In this document: in pieces, positions 23,522-32,278 of the stretch | Position numbering within the stretch: the first letter of the stretch is position 1 | Layout: each line of letters starts with the position of its first letter | Source of the DNA: a virus | IMG/VR virus record: IMGVR_UViG_3300046313_000852 | Span: 1-52,414 of that record | Reading direction: 5' to 3' (one strand) | DNA: 52,414 nt | Translations under genes and position numbers: made by a program | Notes under the pieces: generated by a model | The model's input: only the letters and a program-made list of their open reading frames with translations | Databases searched by the model: none | What the model was told of the DNA's origin: nothing

Positions 23522-24580
23522 TCAAACCTCCACATCTTCAAATCTCAACAATTCAACTTCTACATCCGATGTAGAGAATTTTGAAATAATCTTTCTGACT
23601 CCATCAAACTTCGATCGCACGTGGTCAATTACCTTGGCATTTGGCCAAGGATTGGGCGATTGGGTGAGTAGGTTATTATAGATCTTCGTCAGTTGAGAGT
23701 TAGTCAATTTGAGTAAACGATCGACAAGCTCAGTTTCTTGTAGTGTAGATTGCTCAGCAGGCGCGGGAGATGCAGGAATCGGCGGCGTAAACACCACAGG
23801 AGTTGCAGTAGCAGATAGGGTTGGCTTTGAATAGTCTACCAGGTGATCAACTACGGTGTATTCGCAGCATCGGCCTTTTGTGTCGTTGTAATCAGTTGGA
23901 ATTGCTACGACGTCACGTGGATTGATCTTCAGAATGACCACTGTATGTGAGCTTTGAATGCCATAACTGCTCAAATAATCATATGAACAAAAATGGAGAC
24001 CAGCCTCACAAGTTTTATTGTCGTCGTCATTGATCAGGGATCGAGGCATTGTACACACTGCGCCTACTGAGTTGTCGATGGTGTTTGTGTAGATGTCTTT
24101 GAAGCCGGCTGTGACTTTCTTATATGCAAGAAAGCAGCCATCTTCTGTGGTTGGCATATTGCCGTGTTCCAAAAATTGGTACAACCGGTTGACGACCGAG
24201 GAGCTCGGATTTTGATACAAATTTTCCAAAAACTTCAGGAAATACTGAAGTGGCTGAGTAAGACCACTTTTGTACAGATTCAGTGCGCGTGTGAGAAAAA
24301 TGCTGGCTACTGGATAACCCTGATAGGTCATCTGCCCTGTCACACCCGAAAATTGTAACCCCGAGTTGGAGGACTGTGTCGGGGGCGGCAATAGTGCTTG
24401 GACAATATCTACCAACTGTTCAATTTTGTGGAAATCCGACTCACTCAGCGCATATAAGATATCCTGAAAATTCAAGTGATCGCGTGTAATCACACGAGGG
24501 CGACCACTCAAGAACAGTGTGAGTTCGATTGGTTGTGAAGATAATGGATCTTGTTTAATTAGATATGGGATTGGTTTCAT
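23522..24580 (-). CDS. rIIB: rIIB-like protein
   Basis: A 352-residue homolog of T4 rIIB. Recognisable segments are TEDGCFLAYKKVTAGFKDIY, TCEAGLHFCSYDYLSSYG, VVILKINPRDVVAIPTDYN and KGRCCEYTVVDHLVD. T4 RIIB acts with RIIA at the membrane in lysis timing and resistance to rex-type exclusion. It lies 1 nt downstream of rIIA, the T4 order, and has a Pro-rich linker before a C-terminal helical segment. Confidence 0.9.
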   Translation of the reverse strand: MKPIPYLIKQDPLSSQPIELTLFLSGRPRVITRDHLNFQDILYALSESDFHKIEQLVDIVQALLPPPTQSSNSGLQFSGVTGQMTYQGYPVASIFLTRALNLYKSGLTQPLQYFLKFLENLYQNPSSSVVNRLYQFLEHGNMPTTEDGCFLAYKKVTAGFKDIYTNTIDNSVGAVCTMPRSLINDDDNKTCEAGLHFCSYDYLSSYGIQSSHTVVILKINPRDVVAIPTDYNDTKGRCCEYTVVDHLVDYSKPTLSATATPVVFTPPIPASPAPAEQSTLQETELVDRLLKLTNSQLTKIYNNLLTQSPNPWPNAKVIDHVRSKFDGVRKIISKFSTSDVEVELLRFEDVEV

Positions 24581-24581
24581 T

Positions 24582-26930
24582 TTAAGCGCTTTCTGGTGTT
24601 GATTGTACTAAATTGTCTACCATATTGATGTAAGTTGTCAACATATGGTAGTGTGATCGGTCCGAGTCTACAATCTTCAACATTGGGTATCGGTCCGCGA
24701 GTGTTTTTTCACTCGCCCTAAGGGCTTCTAGTTGTTGAGAACAATTAGATGTTTTGGTAGGACGTACGTCAAAGCAACCACCCAATTCACGTAGTTGATG
24801 GGGCTCTCTATCTCCGACCGCTCTTTGTGCAGCTTTTCCTAATTCAACGCAGTGCTTGTATTGCTCGATAATAGGTAAGAAGCCTGTTGGGACACCATCA
24901 AGCTGAGTAGTGTAATACTCTACTAACCGGGTTATTGTGGATAGATTATACCGATGAGAGTGTGATTTTGATCTGTGCAGGTAAAATGCTGCAAGTTCTG
25001 TCTCTACCAATTTTTCATCTATCACCAAGGCCAGCACACGCTTGATATAAGCATAGACGTTCTCCCACGAGTTGGGGACCGACTTGATATGCTTGGGCTG
25101 AACACCAATCACAACTACATTACTACCAAACAAGCCGAGTTGACACAAATCAGCAAAGTAATTACCAAACAACTTAGTCTGATGCGAAGTTTCACCAGAT
25201 GCTGAATCAACAACGGAGTGACCTTTGCGAGGAATATACAGTACTTTTTTTGATCCTGAATTATCTAATTGGTCAGTGAGTTGTACCCACGACGTGGGCA
25301 TATACGGAGTTGCTGGTGTTTTGGTTCCATAACGTCTGCGTGTGTCAGCGACTTTACCTGTCCACACCAAGTGCTCGAAGGAGTTTTTTACCTTCGTTGC
25401 ACGTGCTGGGGATGGTCTCAATGATGAGCTCAACACTACTGAAGATGCTGGGAATCCACCTAGTGCAGTCAGATACTTAGTGAGTGCAGCATCAAACTCT
25501 TGTTGAGTGACTTTTGAGTGCTTTTTTTCAATTAATACAATTTGTCTAGCAGAATCATATAATGGGCTAGCAGTGCGCAAATAATTATATTTAATTTTAT
25601 CGAGAGCGCTGGTACCATCATCTTTGACGACAACAGTAAAACTAACTATCCGCGACGGGAAGGTGTATATTGTGTGCTCACGATCAAATCTGGCTTTGTC
25701 ATTCGCGTTGTATGGAGGCATTGTTCCCAGCACATTCAACCGAATCTTTAGCACAGCATCCAATTCGACGAGTACATCACGTGGAACCTCAATGTGGTTG
25801 GCAGGGCTAAACGGGACCCCATCGATCAAGTACGGGCTAAGCTTTAGTAGACCCTCACGGATTGGTTCTGATAATCCCACACCCAATTGTCGGCGGGTTT
25901 TGCCATACACCAGTGCAGTTAAAAATTTACTTCCACCACCCTGATCAAGTTGCTTGTGCAGTAGATCTGCAAGCTCTCGAATAACATTGGTGCACTGCAG
26001 CGACAACTGCTCTTTGGTGTGATTAGTATACTGCAGTTCTTCACGAGATGGTGCAAAATCTAACGTACCAATGGGGGCAGTTATAATGAGGCGGTTATGT
26101 GGGGTGAGGCCATCTGCAGTAAGTGTATCAATGAATGACTGCAATTCAGGAGAGATGGGTGTACCCTGTATAACAGGGAATGCGGCCGTGACATCAATTG
26201 GGTACGGAACATTACCCTGCACAACAATGAGGGTATTCTTAACCTGGGCGTTGCGTTTTGGTGTAATGGACCAATTGCTTCCTACTACAGCGCCGGGGGC
26301 TGTAGGCTCAAAACGATTGGTCAGCGTTCCCCCAGTGATATTTGGAAATGTTGTAGCCCACGTGCTAAAGAACAAGCTGGCTTCATCAACAAATGTATTG
26401 AAATCTCGAGCCTTGACCTCAAACAAAACTTCAAACCCGGATCGTTCAGCAGAAGGTTCGGATCCAACGTGTGACAGAGATGGTGCTCCACTCGAGTCAA
26501 TGAACGCAATGTAAAGAGATTTAGTTCCTTCAGACCAACTAGTCACCGTGAAAGTTTCGGTGTATGAGAATGGGCTTTTGCTGCCCAACCCGAGTGCTCC
26601 AACTTGCGTGTTAGAATTGGTCTTGGTGCTTCGAAAGTAGGTTGTGTAGATTGCTTGGATATCATCTGCAGCAATTCCTGTCCCAAAGTCTCTGATTGAG
26701 AACCAGCTTTCCAGTGCATTAGGTAAATGGATATCAAAAGGATCTATACTGCCAGACATTGTGTGAGAGTCGAGTGCATTACAAGAGAGTTCTCGAATAA
26801 TCGCTCGAATTGGATTCTTGTAGATGGAGTTCGACAAAATTTGAAAGGCTTTGGCTGAGCTTTCAATTGTAAATGCTTGGCTAGTCGCGCCGACTAGCGT
26901 CATTGGTTTGTGTGGGGTTGTTAAAATCAT
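24582..26930 (-). CDS. rIIA: rIIA-like protein with GHKL ATPase domain
   Basis: A 782-residue protein, near T4 RIIA in length (725). The N-terminal GHKL fold shows the N-box ELSCNALDSH, the G1 box SIRDFGTGI and GALGLGSKSPF (G2). The C-terminal half is helical and poorly conserved, as in the family. It interacts with RIIB and affects lysis inhibition and exclusion by prophages. Confidence 0.92.
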   Translation of the reverse strand: MILTTPHKPMTLVGATSQAFTIESSAKAFQILSNSIYKNPIRAIIRELSCNALDSHTMSGSIDPFDIHLPNALESWFSIRDFGTGIAADDIQAIYTTYFRSTKTNSNTQVGALGLGSKSPFSYTETFTVTSWSEGTKSLYIAFIDSSGAPSLSHVGSEPSAERSGFEVLFEVKARDFNTFVDEASLFFSTWATTFPNITGGTLTNRFEPTAPGAVVGSNWSITPKRNAQVKNTLIVVQGNVPYPIDVTAAFPVIQGTPISPELQSFIDTLTADGLTPHNRLIITAPIGTLDFAPSREELQYTNHTKEQLSLQCTNVIRELADLLHKQLDQGGGSKFLTALVYGKTRRQLGVGLSEPIREGLLKLSPYLIDGVPFSPANHIEVPRDVLVELDAVLKIRLNVLGTMPPYNANDKARFDREHTIYTFPSRIVSFTVVVKDDGTSALDKIKYNYLRTASPLYDSARQIVLIEKKHSKVTQQEFDAALTKYLTALGGFPASSVVLSSSLRPSPARATKVKNSFEHLVWTGKVADTRRRYGTKTPATPYMPTSWVQLTDQLDNSGSKKVLYIPRKGHSVVDSASGETSHQTKLFGNYFADLCQLGLFGSNVVVIGVQPKHIKSVPNSWENVYAYIKRVLALVIDEKLVETELAAFYLHRSKSHSHRYNLSTITRLVEYYTTQLDGVPTGFLPIIEQYKHCVELGKAAQRAVGDREPHQLRELGGCFDVRPTKTSNCSQQLEALRASEKTLADRYPMLKIVDSDRSHYHMLTTYINMVDNLVQSTPESA

Positions 26931-26936
26931 ATTGGG

Positions 26937-27224
26937 TCACTCATCAGTATATTCACAGGGAGCCATTGGATATGGTTCGTATATAAAGCTCGGAGGGAGT
27001 TGCAGTTCTTTCAGATCACTAAGTGCTAAATTTCTTCGGTGACCATCTTTGCTTACTTGGTATCCTGGAGGGACACACGTGTAGGAACTCTTCCATCCTT
27101 TGCGAGGTTTCATTGGACGCAGTACCCCCGAGACTTTAAGTGTGTAGAGTTGTTGCTCGGTGACTGACCAGAAATATCCTGGATAGTTCTTGATGCTGAC
27201 AAAATCTTCACGTAAGTGAATCAT
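26937..27224 (-). CDS. Hypothetical protein (95 aa)
   Basis: The ATG overlapping the previous stop (ATGA), with GGAG 7 nt upstream, is chosen over a start 12 nt earlier. The segment KNYPGYFWSVTEQQLYTLK and later DGHRRNLALSDLKEL resemble the pre-domain of HNH proteins, but no nuclease domain follows. It lies just upstream of rIIA. Confidence 0.65.
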   Translation of the reverse strand: MIHLREDFVSIKNYPGYFWSVTEQQLYTLKVSGVLRPMKPRKGWKSSYTCVPPGYQVSKDGHRRNLALSDLKELQLPPSFIYEPYPMAPCEYTDE

Positions 27225-27583
27225 GTAGTGCTCCACGAGCAGTACTCACCAACCCGTTCCGGATACAGGTGCGTATTACCATTGATAGGACTCAGCACAT
27301 CTTCAATCCAGCGAACTCCTAAACCCATACGAGGGGCGGCGAATTTAACAACATCTTCATCATGTACCGCGAAGAATAAGTCATTGCGGTCACCAGTACC
27401 TGGTACAGGATATCCACTGGTATCCAAATCAGCGCGTGTGTTGATTTGTTCGAGGTACTGCACACGAGTACCGAACTCTTTTTGGAAGAAGTCCACAAAA
27501 TCACCAAAGTCATCTGGACTGAGCACTGTGCCAGGCCACACACAAACTTGGGTAAATGAAGGGTTTAATTTGATGTTTGACAT
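27221..27583 (-). CDS. Hypothetical protein (120 aa)
   Basis: Starting at MSNIKLNPSFTQVCVWPGT (AGGTAA upstream), it has an alpha/beta pattern with DDFGDFVDFFQKEFGTRVQY and a GDRNDLFFAVHDEDV segment that recurs in phage hypothetical proteins. Function unknown. Confidence 0.7.
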   Translation of the reverse strand: MSNIKLNPSFTQVCVWPGTVLSPDDFGDFVDFFQKEFGTRVQYLEQINTRADLDTSGYPVPGTGDRNDLFFAVHDEDVVKFAAPRMGLGVRWIEDVLSPINGNTHLYPERVGEYCSWSTT

Positions 27584-27596
27584 TTTTGTATTACCT

Positions 27597-27803
27597 TTAA
27601 CCATCTAATCCATTAAACGCCATAACTGTTTCTGTACAATCATCCCGAACATAATCTACTAGTTTATTCATATGAGATACAAATTCGTTTTTGGTCATCT
27701 GGCCAGTCTTCGCCCACATGAATACGTTCTCGTGTGGAACCGTCAGTGCTGTGAATATAGTAGAATTTGTTACAAATTCACCGGTATTCATGTTGTATTT
27801 CAT
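27597..27803 (-). CDS. Hypothetical early protein (68 aa)
   Basis: First gene after an early promoter, with an AGGAAATCCAAA leader before the ATG. Contains FMWAKTGQMTKNEFVSHMNK. No domain recognised. Confidence 0.7.
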   Translation of the reverse strand: MKYNMNTGEFVTNSTIFTALTVPHENVFMWAKTGQMTKNEFVSHMNKLVDYVRDDCTETVMAFNGLDG

Positions 27804-27838
27804 TTTGGATTTCCTATATTCGCTTGCTCTTAGGGTCT

Positions 27839-27866
27839 ATTATACCCTAAATTTACGTAAGGTCAA
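27839..27866 (-). promoter_or_regulatory. Early sigma70 promoter
   Basis: TTGACC, 16-nt spacer, TATAAT, followed by AGACCCTAAGAGC; directs the rII-region operon. Confidence 0.85.
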
Positions 27867-27923
27867 CAGTTATTTTTCAACAACCTGCCTGGCGAACAAG
27901 CGCTATTGGCAATTGGTAACACA

Positions 27924-28694
27924 TCACGTCCAGAGATGGTCTCTATATTTCACAATGTTAGTACAATGTTTCGTGACTTCATCATCAAATGTTTTCTCCA
28001 ACTCTGCAATTTTCTTATATGCTTCAGACTTTTCAGGCGTAGTCTCAAATGGTTTACTTGACTCGAAATCATAATCCACGAGTTTCCAAGCATCGAAATT
28101 AAAATATTCATATTTTGCAAAATAATATGCAGCCATAAGTTTCTGGTATGGGTGCCTATCAATATCACGTTTATTTTTCGCAAATGCTCTGATTTGATAA
28201 TTCAACCACTGCACACCATATTCACAACGAACAGCTGAATCGATTTTCATTGGAAACAGTTTACGCTTCAAATACGACTGGTTGTTGTATGCGATAATTA
28301 CTGGATCAGTGGTATCCGAATCGTAACAAACCATCATGTGGAAGGCTTCTACCTCAACAAAGTCGATAATCGATAACATTAGTGCGTCTGGAATTTTTGT
28401 GACCAGGTCAGACCACGTACCGGGTTTGGTTTGCGTTTTCAACACGTGGGTCTGATTCTGTCTATTGGAAACGTAATATACCAGACTTCTAATTTTGTCA
28501 GGGACGTACATAACAATATTCTGAACCGTGTTTAATTTTTCTACAAGAAAATACCCAAACTTTGATTTCTGTTTTGATTCACTTCTATAAGTTTTCCACC
28601 CGTCGAATGATGCCGCTGCTGGTAGGGTGGTGATACCGAACAAGACTCGAATCTTATCAGCAAATTTAGAATTTGACCAGTATGAACTTCTCAT
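27924..28694 (-). CDS. Hypothetical protein (256 aa)
   Basis: Basic, aromatic-rich protein with a helical C-terminus (KKIAELEKTFDDEVTKHC). No membrane segment or catalytic motif identified. Overlaps the coiled-coil gene upstream by ATGA. Confidence 0.65.
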   Translation of the reverse strand: MRSSYWSNSKFADKIRVLFGITTLPAAASFDGWKTYRSESKQKSKFGYFLVEKLNTVQNIVMYVPDKIRSLVYYVSNRQNQTHVLKTQTKPGTWSDLVTKIPDALMLSIIDFVEVEAFHMMVCYDSDTTDPVIIAYNNQSYLKRKLFPMKIDSAVRCEYGVQWLNYQIRAFAKNKRDIDRHPYQKLMAAYYFAKYEYFNFDAWKLVDYDFESSKPFETTPEKSEAYKKIAELEKTFDDEVTKHCTNIVKYRDHLWT

Positions 28695-29044
28695 TTTAAT
28701 ACACCAATCAATTTATTAAGTTCCGCAATAGGGTCCCCAAAATGTGGACTTAGTGAAGCAGCAGCAATCAATTTATTTGAAGCAACAATATGATTACTTC
28801 GTTCGAGATTTACTCTATTGTGTGCCTCGAGGTTTTCTGTGATATTCGAAACATATGAATCAAACTTAGCATCTAATGATGTTGTGTGTGTCATAACACT
28901 ATTGATGTGATCAACCGAAATCTTATTGCAAGTCTCAATACAACCATCGACATAGGTTTTAAGTTCATTCGTATAGTTCTTAAACTCACTCTTCAGTTCA
29001 TTAGCGATCCTAATGAATTCGACCAGTGTTTCTTCATTTGTCAT
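28691..29044 (-). CDS. Coiled-coil protein (117 aa)
   Basis: Start at MTNEETLVEFIRIANELKSE, where GGAAAG lies 8 nt upstream; an earlier start would overlap the membrane gene. Long amphipathic helices (LKTYVDGCIETCNKI, DSYVSNITENLEAHNRV) suggest oligomerisation. Function unknown. Confidence 0.65.
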   Translation of the reverse strand: MTNEETLVEFIRIANELKSEFKNYTNELKTYVDGCIETCNKISVDHINSVMTHTTSLDAKFDSYVSNITENLEAHNRVNLERSNHIVASNKLIAAASLSPHFGDPIAELNKLIGVLK

Positions 29045-29076
29045 GTAATTCTTTCCAGTTTTGATTTGTAAACTAC

Positions 29077-29259
29077 CTACAAGGCACCGAGCCACAGAAA
29101 TAGAGGAACGATAATAACATATACTAGATATGCAATAATTGCGGCGGCGCCTACCAGTGCTGCAATGATTGTTCCGGTGCTTTCTTTCGCATAGAACCCC
29201 CAGTACACTAGAGCGAATGCGGGGATTAGGATTAGTAAATGTTGATATAGATTCATCAT
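29077..29259 (-). CDS. Two-span membrane protein (60 aa)
   Basis: Two transmembrane helices (LLILIPAFALVYWGFYA and IIAALVGAAAIIAYLVYVIIV) with short loops. Overlaps the preceding gene's stop by 4 nt. Confidence 0.65.
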   Translation of the reverse strand: MMNLYQHLLILIPAFALVYWGFYAKESTGTIIAALVGAAAIIAYLVYVIIVPLFLWLGAL

Positions 29260-29588
29260 TGTGTTCCTGTTGCCTTTAAAATAACTGCATCCAACTTTTC
29301 CAGCGCTTCATAGAACCTAGTAGGGCTAAACCTCGCGCTCGCTTGGTGTTGTCCACTTTTCATGATTTGTCGGACTTCGTTGGAAGCCTTTAATAGCTCG
29401 GGTGCTACTGCGATAAGTCGGGCATTGGCTAACATTTCATCACATGAAATCACAACCTCACCAGTATTAGCATCTTGTCGGTCGAGTGAGCAAGTTAGGT
29501 TATATTGAACACCCAAGTTGACATCACAGCATTGGTTATTTTCATCACCCAAGGTCCACGGGCCAGGTGTATGGTGAAATGTAGTCAT
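29256..29588 (-). CDS. HTPGPW-family hypothetical protein (110 aa)
   Basis: Member of a widespread phage family recognised by N-terminal HTPGPW and ANARLIAVAPELLKA, ending ILKATG. A tandem paralog lies directly upstream with a 4-nt overlap. Role unknown. Confidence 0.8.
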   Translation of the reverse strand: MTTFHHTPGPWTLGDENNQCCDVNLGVQYNLTCSLDRQDANTGEVVISCDEMLANARLIAVAPELLKASNEVRQIMKSGQHQASARFSPTRFYEALEKLDAVILKATGTQ

Positions 29589-29938
29589 GATTGTGTTCCT
29601 GTTGCTTTAGCAATTGCAATTTCAGCATTGTGAATAGATTCATCCATTGATGGACTAATGGCGTAAACCCCAAAACCTTCTTTAGCCTGCAGCACTTGAC
29701 CATATAAATTTTGTAGAGCATCTAGTAGATCCGGTGCCGCTGTTATAAGTCGGGCATTGGCAGCAAACATCTCTCCGCAGTGCGTACCCTTACGCACTGC
29801 GGGAACCGTGCAAATACCTTGGTAACCCCTACCATCCCAATTTACAGGGTCTTGTTTGATGTGCCAGTTTCCAAACGACATGTTGCAAGCCCAAGGTCCC
29901 GGCGTGTGAGTTCCCTGTACTTTAGTTTGGTTACTCAT
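29585..29938 (-). CDS. HTPGPW-family hypothetical protein (117 aa)
   Basis: Paralog of the next gene downstream: THTPGPW, ANARLITAAPDLLDAL and a final IAKATG are conserved, the middle is not. Confidence 0.8.
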   Translation of the reverse strand: MSNQTKVQGTHTPGPWACNMSFGNWHIKQDPVNWDGRGYQGICTVPAVRKGTHCGEMFAANARLITAAPDLLDALQNLYGQVLQAKEGFGVYAISPSMDESIHNAEIAIAKATGTQS

Positions 29939-30446
29939 GTAGTTCCTTTGTCAATTCGACTTTGATTAATTCTTGTACGATTTTTGGATCCGCCTTGATT
30001 ATCTTCAGTACACTCCCAACTAGTGCACCAATAGCTTTAGTATTACCGGACCGATATTGATCAGCCGCCCTCTCATTCTTTGCAATGACGTCACGCACTA
30101 CAACTAAAATATCGGTAGAGCTTGCTTCGTTCATCAATCGTGAAGAACGCAAATAGTCGATGATGTTGTACCCACAGTAATTATACCAACAATCATCGAT
30201 AATTTTTTTCGCGTGAGAATATGATATAGTTTTGTGGTGTAGGCAACAAGCGACATCTGCTGTCAGTTGAGTGAATCCATAATGATAGTACTCAATATCA
30301 CCAATATCGGTGTCTTCCTTTTCCAATTTGGGTAGAATTTCATTTATCATTAGCTTAGCTAGATATGGGCCCGCCTCATTGGGATGGGCGCTAGTCAAAC
30401 ACGACATCATGATCGCACCCAATTTATCTTTTTCAGTTTCAGTCAT
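29931..30446 (-). CDS. Protein with GatB/YqeY-like C-terminal domain (171 aa)
   Basis: The C-terminal 60 residues (RAADQYRSGNTKAIGALVGS then VLKIIKADPKIVQELIKVEL) match the helical tail of GatB and YqeY, which in GatB binds the D-arm side of tRNA during transamidation. The N-terminal part is unrelated to GatB catalytic modules and contains several His and Cys. A tRNA-binding role would suit the large tRNA set, but this is inference. Confidence 0.65.
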   Translation of the reverse strand: MTETEKDKLGAIMMSCLTSAHPNEAGPYLAKLMINEILPKLEKEDTDIGDIEYYHYGFTQLTADVACCLHHKTISYSHAKKIIDDCWYNYCGYNIIDYLRSSRLMNEASSTDILVVVRDVIAKNERAADQYRSGNTKAIGALVGSVLKIIKADPKIVQELIKVELTKELHE

Positions 30447-30458
30447 TGTTAAAGTAGT

Positions 30459-30830
30459 TTAATCTACATCCAACACGATGTCCATCAATCGGATAGGTTC
30501 TTCGCGATCACCACAAGAACCTTTGTGTGCAATGTAAACATCCACACCCCCATACATGGTATATTCGCCACCTTTGTAACCGAAGAATTTCTTATCGAGC
30601 GCTTCATTCACCAACATTGACAAAAACTCACCAGCTGTAAATTTGTCGTTGGCCGGTTCGATAGCCAACTCACAATAGTATCCGCGATAGCTGTGCGGAT
30701 TTACAAATTTCTTTACTGGTTCATCAGACGGCATCGACCTCAAATGTTTGATTAACTCACTGAGAGTCAAACATTTTTCGAATGTTTCTTGCAAGTTTTT
30801 GAGTGCTTGGTATTGTGTATTGAGATGCAT
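30459..30830 (-). CDS. Hypothetical early protein (123 aa)
   Basis: Contains KFVNPHSYRGYYCELAIEP and GGEYTMYGGVDVYIAHKG, a pattern I associate with an uncharacterised phage family. First gene behind an early promoter, with AAGGAAATACAAAA before the ATG. Confidence 0.75.
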   Translation of the reverse strand: MHLNTQYQALKNLQETFEKCLTLSELIKHLRSMPSDEPVKKFVNPHSYRGYYCELAIEPANDKFTAGEFLSMLVNEALDKKFFGYKGGEYTMYGGVDVYIAHKGSCGDREEPIRLMDIVLDVD

Positions 30831-30867
30831 TTTTGTATTTCCTTGTGTTTTGTTAGCAGATGAGTCA

Positions 30868-30895
30868 ATTATACCCTAATTCGACACCAAGTCAA
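30868..30895 (-). promoter_or_regulatory. Early sigma70 promoter
   Basis: TTGACT, 16-nt spacer, TATAAT. Confidence 0.85.
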
Positions 30896-30898
30896 CAA

Positions 30899-31229
30899 TT
30901 ATTTTCTAAAATTGTTTAATTCTTCTTCAATCTGCCACTCAAATTCATTTAGCTTGCGGCTGAGGGCATCCAGTCTGGAAGAGGAAACCACCTCTTTGGC
31001 TCGTTCCAGCACTGCTCGCTCACTCGCAACATCAAACTGCATCAATATATCATGCAGTGCATCCAAGAAGTCTACACTCTCACCGTTGATTGTTAGTTCA
31101 ACATCAACTGTGGTATTACCAACACCCAATCCAAATTTGTTGAACATTTCGGCGCCATATTTTTTTTGCGAGAGTGTTGATTATGAAAACTGATGGAGTG
31201 TCGTGACCACCTAATTCGATCTTAGCCAT
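30899..31229 (-). CDS. Hypothetical protein with a frame break in an A8 run
   Basis: A start with a canonical AAGGAAATTCAAA leader at 31229 opens MAKIELGGHDTPSVFIINTL. The frame then enters a run of eight A (31160-31167) and terminates after WIGCW. If one A is skipped, translation continues into NKFGLGVGNTTVDVELTING and a full protein of about 109 residues. The downstream part alone would start at an internal ATG without a good ribosome binding site. The break is a sequencing error, a mutation or slippage at the A run; coding potential on both sides suggests one gene. Confidence 0.65.
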
Positions 31230-31269
31230 TTTGAATTTCCTTAAAGGTACGTTACCTGCGCTCAGCTTG

Positions 31270-31491
31270 TCAAAACAATACAGTGATATTAGGCATTTTG
31301 CCAGTAACTTCTAAAATATCAAGCGCTCGCGATCCTGCGTAAATTGCTTCATCTTCATTCTCAAACAATGGAGCCGACTCGACGGTATTGAGGATATATT
31401 CATCCCCAGGAGTACCACCGTAAGTAACAAAACTGATGCTGAACTTGTCAGATGTGCTGTGATAGTTAACAATGTCGAGTTGAGTGCGCAT
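31270..31491 (-). CDS. Hypothetical early protein (73 aa)
   Basis: Starts at the ATG of MRTQLDIVNYHSTSDKFSIS with AGGATCTTGAAA upstream; two residues further 5' are in frame but less likely. Small alpha/beta protein with an EDEAIYAGSRALDIL helix. Unknown function. Confidence 0.7.
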   Translation of the reverse strand: MRTQLDIVNYHSTSDKFSISFVTYGGTPGDEYILNTVESAPLFENEDEAIYAGSRALDILEVTGKMPNITVLF

Positions 31492-31527
31492 TTTCAAGAT
31501 CCTTATTTAAATTTGATTGATGAGTCA

Positions 31528-31555
31528 ATTATACCCTAATTTCACATTAGGTCAA
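31528..31555 (-). promoter_or_regulatory. Early sigma70 promoter
   Basis: TTGACC, 16-nt spacer, TATAAT. Confidence 0.85.
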
Positions 31556-31577
31556 CAGAGATCGCCGAATTATTACT

Positions 31578-31952
31578 TCACAAGGAGGTGTCAGTGAGAC
31601 GAAATTTTTCTTTGAGCTCGAGGTATAATTTATACTCTGGATCACTCTGTAGCTTCAGGTATTGTGCAATTTCACCAACTTGTGTGGGTGTTTCTGGTGT
31701 AGTTCCCAATACAGAATACCGGGCTCTCAGAACTTCACCAACGGTATACTTTGGTTCGCCCAGCACTTTAGTTGAGTCGTCAACTAATTTTATTTCTCTC
31801 CATACAATATCATGTATGGCGCAACGATGATCACCGGATTTATCAGTATTTGGGCAAACGTTATCTGATATAAATGCACACCCGACACAGCTTTGCTGGC
31901 TGGACTGGACTGGCTCTGATTCGTATTTCTTGCCTTTTAATTCCAAAATCAT
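31578..31952 (-). CDS. Cys/His-cluster hypothetical protein (124 aa)
   Basis: Start at MILELKGKKYESEPV, preceded by AGGAACTTCAAA. SCVGCAF, VCPNTDKSGDHRCAIHD form a CxxC...C...CxxH group that could bind a metal ion. The C-terminal half is helical (SDPEYKLYLELKEKFRL). Uncharacterised family. Confidence 0.7.
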   Translation of the reverse strand: MILELKGKKYESEPVQSSQQSCVGCAFISDNVCPNTDKSGDHRCAIHDIVWREIKLVDDSTKVLGEPKYTVGEVLRARYSVLGTTPETPTQVGEIAQYLKLQSDPEYKLYLELKEKFRLTDTSL

Positions 31953-31989
31953 TTTGAAGTTCCTAGTATTCTGATTGCTCTTGGGGTCT

Positions 31990-32017
31990 ATTATACCTAG
32001 TTTTCTGATAAGGTCAA
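31990..32017 (-). promoter_or_regulatory. Early sigma70 promoter
   Basis: TTGACC, 16-nt spacer, TATAAT, between the tRNA-Gln gene and the Cys-cluster gene. Confidence 0.8.
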
Positions 32018-32038
32018 CAAAATAAGTGTACAATTATT

Positions 32039-32115
32039 TGGCAGGGGCGGAAGGACTCGAACCTTCGCATGCTGGAATCAAAATCCAGTGCCTTAACCAA
32101 CTTGGCGACGCCCCT
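32039..32115 (-). tRNA. tRNA-Gln (UUG)
   Basis: Acceptor AGGGGCG/CGCCCCT, anticodon arm CTGGA-TTTTGAT-TCCAG, T-arm GAAGG-TTCGAGT-CCTTC, discriminator G, CCA encoded. Confidence 0.95.
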
Positions 32116-32278
32116 ATAAAAAGATACTGGTTTCTTTCCCACCAGCAAAGTCACGGTTCAGCAGTCAGCGCCGTTGTAACGCTAGAGCAGTGTGCCTTGG
32201 TCGATTATACCTAGAATCATCGACCTTCCGAAGTCGTTGGAATTGCTGCAGACAACTCTCAACGACTCTATATCCAGA
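32116..32278 (-). other. Intergenic region with hairpins upstream of tRNA-Gln
   Basis: Contains GTCGTTG/CAACGAC and GGTCGA/TCGACC inverted repeats and a minus-strand TATAAT with a weak TTCGGA -35, possibly the promoter of the tRNA-Gln transcript. Confidence 0.35.

Noticed and set aside
26071-26514. 147-codon plus-strand frame
   Set aside because: Antisense to the conserved GHKL domain of rIIA.
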